From assembly GCF_013131805.1 (NCBI RefSeq), contig NZ_JABJRC010000002.1:930001-994000 (forward strand): 64,000 nt of DNA. The letters run 5' to 3'. Numbering within the stretch: position 1 is the first letter of the stretch; each line of letters starts with the position of its first letter. The notes under the pieces are model-generated. The model ran no database searches and was not told where the DNA came from. It worked only from the letters and a program-made list of their open reading frames with translations. Shown piece after piece: positions 59,260 through 64,000 of the stretch. The position numbers and the translations under genes are program-made. Source of the stretch: Kribbella sandramycini (GTDB lineage: Bacteria; Actinomycetota; Actinomycetes; Propionibacteriales; Kribbellaceae).

Positions 59260-61772
59260 AGGGCTTCCGCGGCTGGCCGAACGTCGTCGCCGGGCTGGCT
59301 GCCTCGACGGCGTTCGCGGTCAGCGGGATGATCCGCGGCACGTACCCGTTCGGCGAGCGCACCCGGAACACCAACGACCTCGGGCAGCAGTTCATCCCGA
59401 TGGCCGCGCACCTGCGCGACGTCGTCCACGGCCAGAGCAACGGCGACCTGATCTTCAACTGGCAGAGCGGCTTCGGAGTCCCGTTCTACGGCGACTTCAT
59501 GGCCTACATCGGCTCCACGCTGTCGTGGATCACCTGGATCGTCCCGCGGGACAAGGTCGACCTGGCGCTGTTCCTGATCGCCGCTGCGCTGATGGGCATC
59601 GGGGCCGGGGCGATGACGGCGTACCTGCGCCGGCTGCGGCCGACCGGGCCGGTGTGGATCGCGATCGCGGGCGGCGTCTCGTACGGCGCCGGCGCGTGGG
59701 CTGTGGACGACGCGGCGTACATGACGCTCTGGCTGAGCGGAATGGTCGCTTTGCCGGTTCTGTGTCTGCTGTGCGAGTGGATCCTGCAGAAGCGGTCTGT
59801 GACGGCGACTCTGGTCGCGCCGGTCGTAGTCGCCTTGCTGTGGACGTCGCACTTCTACACGGTCTACATGGCGACCATCGGCGCCGCCATCATCACGCTC
59901 GCCCGGCTGCTCACGGTGAACGAGTCGGTGCGCTGGCGAGCGACCGGCGGTATCCGCTGCGCGCTGGCGGTCGGCCTGGGGATCGGACTGACCGCGCCAC
60001 TGCTGATTCCGACGTTCGAGCTGGTCGGGGCGGCGACGCCGAGTCCGCCGTCGGGCTTCCGCAAACTGGACACGCTGAACTTCATGTCGCGGCTGCTGGC
60101 CGGGACCGAAGGCGTCGGGTTCAGCCCGAGCTTCGCCGTCGGCACGCTGATGCTGCTGCTCGCGCTGAGCTTGCCGTTCAACCGTCGGGTCGGGCTCTGG
60201 TCGCGACTGGTCTGGACGGGTGCGGTCGTCGCGACGGTCGTGAGCATGCAGGTGACCTTCACGCACCAGGCTTGGCACGGGTTCGACACCCCGAATGGCA
60301 GCTCGTACCGGCAGGCCTTCGTGATCGGCGGCATGCTCGTCGTCATCGGCTGGCTGTCGATCAGCGCCGGTCTGCGCTCGATCCTCGCCGTCGCGGCGCC
60401 GATCGCGCTCGTGGCCGGTCTGTACATCTGGACCGCGGACGGGCGTTTCATCACCGAGACGACCCGGATCGTCGTACCGGCGCTGGCCGTGGTCGCCTTG
60501 GCCGCCTGGTTGCTGACCCGCGATCAGGTCGTTCCCTGGCTGCGGCAGGTGGCGGTCGCCGTACTGGTCGGGGCGGTGCTCGTCGAGGTGGTCGCGTCAG
60601 CTGTGGCGATCGACGCGGCGCGGGTGAAGGTGCTGTCGGCATCGCCGTACTGGGGGCCGGCACACGACCAGGCGCGGGAGTTGGTCGAGTCGATGGACGA
60701 CTGGCCGCGCTATCGGACGACGCCCGGCCAGACGATCGGTGTGAACGACCCGATGCTGATCGGTGGGCAGGGCTCGCAGTTCTACTCGAGCACGATTCCG
60801 TACGAGACGTCGAAGGTGCTGCTGGCGCTCGGGTTCGGGTACTCGTCGTACGGGCGGGCGACGACCGACCCGCAGAACCCGGTCGTGGATGCCGTGTTCG
60901 GGATCAAGGGGCGAGTCATCCGCGACCAGGAGGGAACGCGGAAGCTGGTGCGGAACGACGCCGTCGGGCCGCTGGTGACCGTCCGGCCGGCCAAGCTGTG
61001 GAAGTCGACCGATCCAGGGCCGTGGGGGCTGCAGGAGACGGCGCTCGGCGCCGACGTGTACACCGTGCCGAAGCTGGTCCCCGGCCAGGGCTCGACCGCG
61101 CGGATCGGCGTCCGCGGCGGAGAGACGATCGTCATCGCACCGGCGCCTGGCGACGGCCAGGCCACCATGGCCCGGCTCGAGGCGCGCTGCCGGCCGGGCT
61201 CGGAGGTCTATCTGGCGGCCCCGCATCTGGTCGGTGATCTGCAGACCGATGGCGGGTGGATGCCGGTACTGTCCGAGAAGGCGAAGCGGCCGGGGATCTA
61301 CAGCGGCGCCGAGCTGCGGCGCGCCGGGACGGCCGATGCGAACGGCGTCGTCCGCATCGACCTGCGGATCCACCGCCCGGCCCGAGTGCCGACCAGCGCG
61401 GTGGCATGCCTGGACCGCGCGCGCCTGACCGAGGCGGTCGCGGCGCTCAAGGCGCCGGCCGACTACACGACGGGTGGGCATTCGATCGCGATCCGGCTCA
61501 ACCCCGGCCCGGCAGCGACGGTGGCGGTCGGCGTCATCAAGCTGGACGGCTGGCAGTGCCGGGTCGACGGGCGATCAGCCGCGGTCAGGAGCCACGCCGG
61601 GTTGCTCACCTTCCAGACACCCGCCGGGGCGACGAGCGCCGAATGCACCTTCGTGCCGCCGGGGCTGTCCCTCGGGCTGAAGGCCGGAGCGGCAGTTCTG
61701 GTCTGCCTGCTGCTGCTCGCGGCCGCCACCGGCGTTGCACGTTCAGGCAAATTGCGCGGTTCCCGCCGCTAG
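59256..61772 (+). CDS. YfhO-family multi-pass membrane protein
   Basis: A protein of 838 residues with about 12 membrane helices over residues 1-450, a large extracytoplasmic beta-rich domain (about 455-810) and one C-terminal helix. The NDLGQQFIPMAAHLRDVVHGQSNGDLIFNW stretch near residue 40 is the YfhO signature with acidic residues of GT-C enzymes. It may transfer a sugar from a polyprenyl phosphate to a cell-wall polymer or glycolipid. GTG 59256 overlaps the GT2 stop as GTGA. A close paralogue follows. Confidence 0.9.
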   Translation: MKGFRGWPNVVAGLAASTAFAVSGMIRGTYPFGERTRNTNDLGQQFIPMAAHLRDVVHGQSNGDLIFNWQSGFGVPFYGDFMAYIGSTLSWITWIVPRDKVDLALFLIAAALMGIGAGAMTAYLRRLRPTGPVWIAIAGGVSYGAGAWAVDDAAYMTLWLSGMVALPVLCLLCEWILQKRSVTATLVAPVVVALLWTSHFYTVYMATIGAAIITLARLLTVNESVRWRATGGIRCALAVGLGIGLTAPLLIPTFELVGAATPSPPSGFRKLDTLNFMSRLLAGTEGVGFSPSFAVGTLMLLLALSLPFNRRVGLWSRLVWTGAVVATVVSMQVTFTHQAWHGFDTPNGSSYRQAFVIGGMLVVIGWLSISAGLRSILAVAAPIALVAGLYIWTADGRFITETTRIVVPALAVVALAAWLLTRDQVVPWLRQVAVAVLVGAVLVEVVASAVAIDAARVKVLSASPYWGPAHDQARELVESMDDWPRYRTTPGQTIGVNDPMLIGGQGSQFYSSTIPYETSKVLLALGFGYSSYGRATTDPQNPVVDAVFGIKGRVIRDQEGTRKLVRNDAVGPLVTVRPAKLWKSTDPGPWGLQETALGADVYTVPKLVPGQGSTARIGVRGGETIVIAPAPGDGQATMARLEARCRPGSEVYLAAPHLVGDLQTDGGWMPVLSEKAKRPGIYSGAELRRAGTADANGVVRIDLRIHRPARVPTSAVACLDRARLTEAVAALKAPADYTTGGHSIAIRLNPGPAATVAVGVIKLDGWQCRVDGRSAAVRSHAGLLTFQTPAGATSAECTFVPPGLSLGLKAGAAVLVCLLLLAAATGVARSGKLRGSRR

Positions 61773-61830
61773 GTCGTCTATGTTTGGGACCGGGAAAATC
61801 CGGCGACCAGATTCTGGGGGCGTGCAGTAC
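61773..61830. other. Short spacer between the two yfhO-like genes
   Basis: A 58-base spacer with no terminator. CTGGGGG at 61814-61820 is the ribosome site for the next GTG. The second gene is probably read through from the first. Confidence 0.5.
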
Positions 61831-64000
61831 GTGGCAGTCAAGGGCCAGGCGAACGTGATCTCCGCGTTCGGCGCCGCCGCCGTCTTCTCGATCGCCGGAA
61901 TCATTCGCGGTACGTATCCGTTCGGTGACGCTTCGCGGAACACCAACGATCTCGGCCAGCAATTCATCCCGATGGCCGCGCATCTGCGCGATATCGTCCA
62001 TGGCCAGGCCAACGGGGATCTGATCTTCAATTGGCAGAGCGGTTTCGGGGCGCCGTTCTTCGGCGACTTCATGGCCTACGTCGGCTCGACGCTGTCGTGG
62101 ATCGCCTGGATCGTCCCGCGGGACAAGATCGACCTCGCGCTGTTCCTCGTGGCCACCGCCGCGATGGCGATCGGCGCCGGGGCGATGACGGCGTACCTGC
62201 GCCGGCTGCGGCCGGCCGGACCGACCTGGATCGCGATCGCAGCCGGTATCTCGTACGGCGCCGGAGCGTGGGCGGTCGACGACGGCGCGTACATGACGCT
62301 CTGGCTGAGCGGAATGGTCGCGTTCCCGGTGCTCTGTCTGCTCTGCGAATGGATTCTGACCAAGCGCACGATCACTTCGGCGATCGTCGCGCCGATTGTC
62401 GTCGCGCTGCTCTGGACGTCGCATTTCTACACCGTCTACATGGCCACGATCGGCGCCGCGGTCGTCGCGCTGGCGCGGCTGCTGACCGCTGACGAGTCAT
62501 GGAAATGGCGCATTACCGGCGGTATCCGGTGCGCGCTCGCGGTCGTGCTCGGGATCGGGCTGACCGCGCCGTTGCTGATTCCGACCTTCGCGCTGGTCGG
62601 CGCGTCGACCCCGAGCCCGGATGTCGAATTCCGGCAGCTCGACACCCAGAACTTCCTCTCCCGGCTGCTCGCCGGGACCGAGGGCGTCGGGTTCAGCCCG
62701 AGTTTCGCCGTCGGCACGCTGATGCTGCTGCTCGCGCTGAGCTTCCCGTTCAACGGGCGGATCGGCGTCCGGCAGCGCGTCGTCTGGACGGGCGCGGTCG
62801 TCGCGACCGTCGTCAGCATGCAGGTGACCTTCACCCACGAGGCCTGGCACGGGTTCGACACCCCCAACGGCAGCTCGTACCGGCAGGCCTTCGTGATCGG
62901 CGGCATGCTCGTCATCCTCGGCTGGATGTCGGTGAGCGCCGGGCTGCGGTCGCCGGTCGCTGTGATCGCGCCGATCGTGCTCGTCGGCGGCCTGTACGTC
63001 TGGACGTGGGACGGCCGGTTCGTCACGACGACGACCCGGATCGCCGTCCCGGTGCTGATCGGCGTCGCGCTGCTCGCCTGGCTGTTCACGCGCGAGCGAG
63101 CGCCTGGCTGGTTGCGCAGTACGGCGGTCGCCGTCCTGGTCGGGGCCGTGCTGGTCGAGGGCGCGGCGTCCGCGGTCGCGATCGACGCGGCCCGGGTGAA
63201 GGTCCTGAGCGCATCGTCGTACTGGGGTGCGGACCACACGCTGGCCCGCGAGCTGGTCCAGTCGATCGACGACTGGCCCGAGCACCGGACATCGCCCGGC
63301 CGGGTGACGTCGGACAACGATCCGATGCTGATCGGCGGGCAGGGCCCGGCGTACTACACGAGCACGATCCCGCTCAGCACCTCGGAGGCGCTGATCGCGT
63401 TCGGCTTCGGCTACAGCTCGTACGGGCGGGCGACGACCGACCCGCAGAACCCGGTCGTGGACGCCGTCTTCGCCATGCACGGCCGGCTCGTCCGCGACGC
63501 CGACGACGTCCCGCCGCGGCTGACCCGCAACGACGAGGTCGGCCCGCTGGTCGCCGTCCGTCCGCTCAAGCCGTGGGTGTCTCGCGAGCCCGGCCCGTGG
63601 GGCGTGCAGGAGACCGCCATCGGCGCCGACGTCTACGCGATCCCGAAGCTGTCCGCCGACAAGTCGTCCGTCGCCCGGGTGGGCACCCGCCGGGAGCGGC
63701 TCATCATCACTCCCCCGCCTGGCGGCACGTCACCCGCGCCGGCCCGACTGGTCGCCCGCTGCGCCCCCGGCGCCGAGGTCTACCTCTGGACGCCGGATCT
63801 GGTCGGCGAAGTCCTCATCGACGGCGTGTGGAAACCCGTCCTGACCGAGCTCACCAAGCGCCCCGGCATCTACACCGGCGCCGAAATGCGCCGCGCCGGC
63901 ACCGCCGACCGCACCGGCACGGTCACCATCGACCTGCGCGTCACCAAACCCACCCGAATCCCCACCACGGCTGTCGCCTGCCTCAACCGCGCCCGTCTCA
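61831..64000 (+). CDS. Second YfhO-family membrane protein, 3' truncated by the window
   Basis: The frame from GTG 61831 stays open to the window end (723 residues). It aligns with the upstream protein from the first helix onward: IIRGTYPFGDASRNTNDLGQQ here versus MIRGTYPFGERTRNTNDLGQQ, and the last visible residues PTTAVACLNRARL match its PTSAVACLDRARL. The membrane half is nearly identical and the outer domain more divergent. GTG 61822 in frame is an alternative start. It is a tandem duplicate, likely with a different acceptor. Confidence 0.88.
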   Translation, partial: MAVKGQANVISAFGAAAVFSIAGIIRGTYPFGDASRNTNDLGQQFIPMAAHLRDIVHGQANGDLIFNWQSGFGAPFFGDFMAYVGSTLSWIAWIVPRDKIDLALFLVATAAMAIGAGAMTAYLRRLRPAGPTWIAIAAGISYGAGAWAVDDGAYMTLWLSGMVAFPVLCLLCEWILTKRTITSAIVAPIVVALLWTSHFYTVYMATIGAAVVALARLLTADESWKWRITGGIRCALAVVLGIGLTAPLLIPTFALVGASTPSPDVEFRQLDTQNFLSRLLAGTEGVGFSPSFAVGTLMLLLALSFPFNGRIGVRQRVVWTGAVVATVVSMQVTFTHEAWHGFDTPNGSSYRQAFVIGGMLVILGWMSVSAGLRSPVAVIAPIVLVGGLYVWTWDGRFVTTTTRIAVPVLIGVALLAWLFTRERAPGWLRSTAVAVLVGAVLVEGAASAVAIDAARVKVLSASSYWGADHTLARELVQSIDDWPEHRTSPGRVTSDNDPMLIGGQGPAYYTSTIPLSTSEALIAFGFGYSSYGRATTDPQNPVVDAVFAMHGRLVRDADDVPPRLTRNDEVGPLVAVRPLKPWVSREPGPWGVQETAIGADVYAIPKLSADKSSVARVGTRRERLIITPPPGGTSPAPARLVARCAPGAEVYLWTPDLVGEVLIDGVWKPVLTELTKRPGIYTGAEMRRAGTADRTGTVTIDLRVTKPTRIPTTAVACLNRARL

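Overview
The window is high-GC chromosomal DNA from an actinobacterium. It has GTG/ATG starts, strong third-position GC, RbpA, MFS/ABC-rich sugar gene sets, CbiMQO and an aerobic-actinobacterial lysine aminomutase cluster. The many MalFGK-type sugar ABC operons, a GH78 rhamnosidase, PL6 lyases and KamA/KamDE fit a soil genus of the Nocardioidaceae such as Kribbella; that genus call is inference. I see no phage, IS, integrase, tRNA, rRNA or CRISPR.

Layout. 1-2663: end of a solute-binding protein gene, two sugar permeases and a sugar isomerase. 2693-3527: an AhpD-like and a YCII-like gene. 4166-7321 (minus): a second sugar ABC operon. 7428-9461 (minus): a drug exporter and an FMN reductase, divergent from an AraC regulator. 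10573-13984: a LacI regulator divergent from a UvrA2-like ATPase, followed by a hairpin repeat. 14243-21314: a secreted SGNH esterase, a cobalt ECF importer (cbiMQO), two flavin disulfide-reductase family genes and a phosphoesterase. 21441-24087: a secreted protein carrying three peptidoglycan-hydrolase domains, and a PGPGW membrane protein. 24088-27859: an AraC regulator and a GH78 rhamnosidase. 27871-32255: a methyltransferase, an aminotransferase, a GDPD and an UMF1 transporter, with a 62-bp tandem repeat array. 32256-39128 (minus): a six-gene polyuronate locus with SBP, two permeases, two PL6 lyases and an AraC gene embedded between the lyases. 39245-42985 (minus): a MacAB-like export system. 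43232-45418: rbpA, then a TetR/esterase pair. 45621-47718 (minus): fxsA and lnt. 48085-55066: lysine catabolism (kal, kamE, kamD, an amidohydrolase, kdd; divergent kamA). 55067-58130 (minus): a ROK regulator, an isomerase and a Gfo/Idh/MocA enzyme. 58318-64000: a GT2 glycosyltransferase and two tandem YfhO-type membrane proteins; the second runs off the window.

How the genes work together. KamA makes beta-lysine, KamDE (B12 and PLP dependent) makes 3,5-diaminohexanoate, Kdd oxidises it, and Kal removes ammonia from 3-aminobutyryl-CoA. The cleavage enzyme Kce that should link Kdd and Kal is absent here, and an amidohydrolase sits within the operon. The cobalt importer could supply the B12 that KamDE needs. 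Three ABC operons and the rhamnosidase point to plant and microbial polysaccharide use.

The most unusual signals are: a 62-bp-period repeat family at two loci 16 kb apart; the three-hydrolase fusion protein; the lysine cluster lacking kce and with an altered KamA lysine loop; a shared LacI-type operator in front of two unrelated genes; a textbook sigma-R promoter at rbpA; and a structured leader before lnt.
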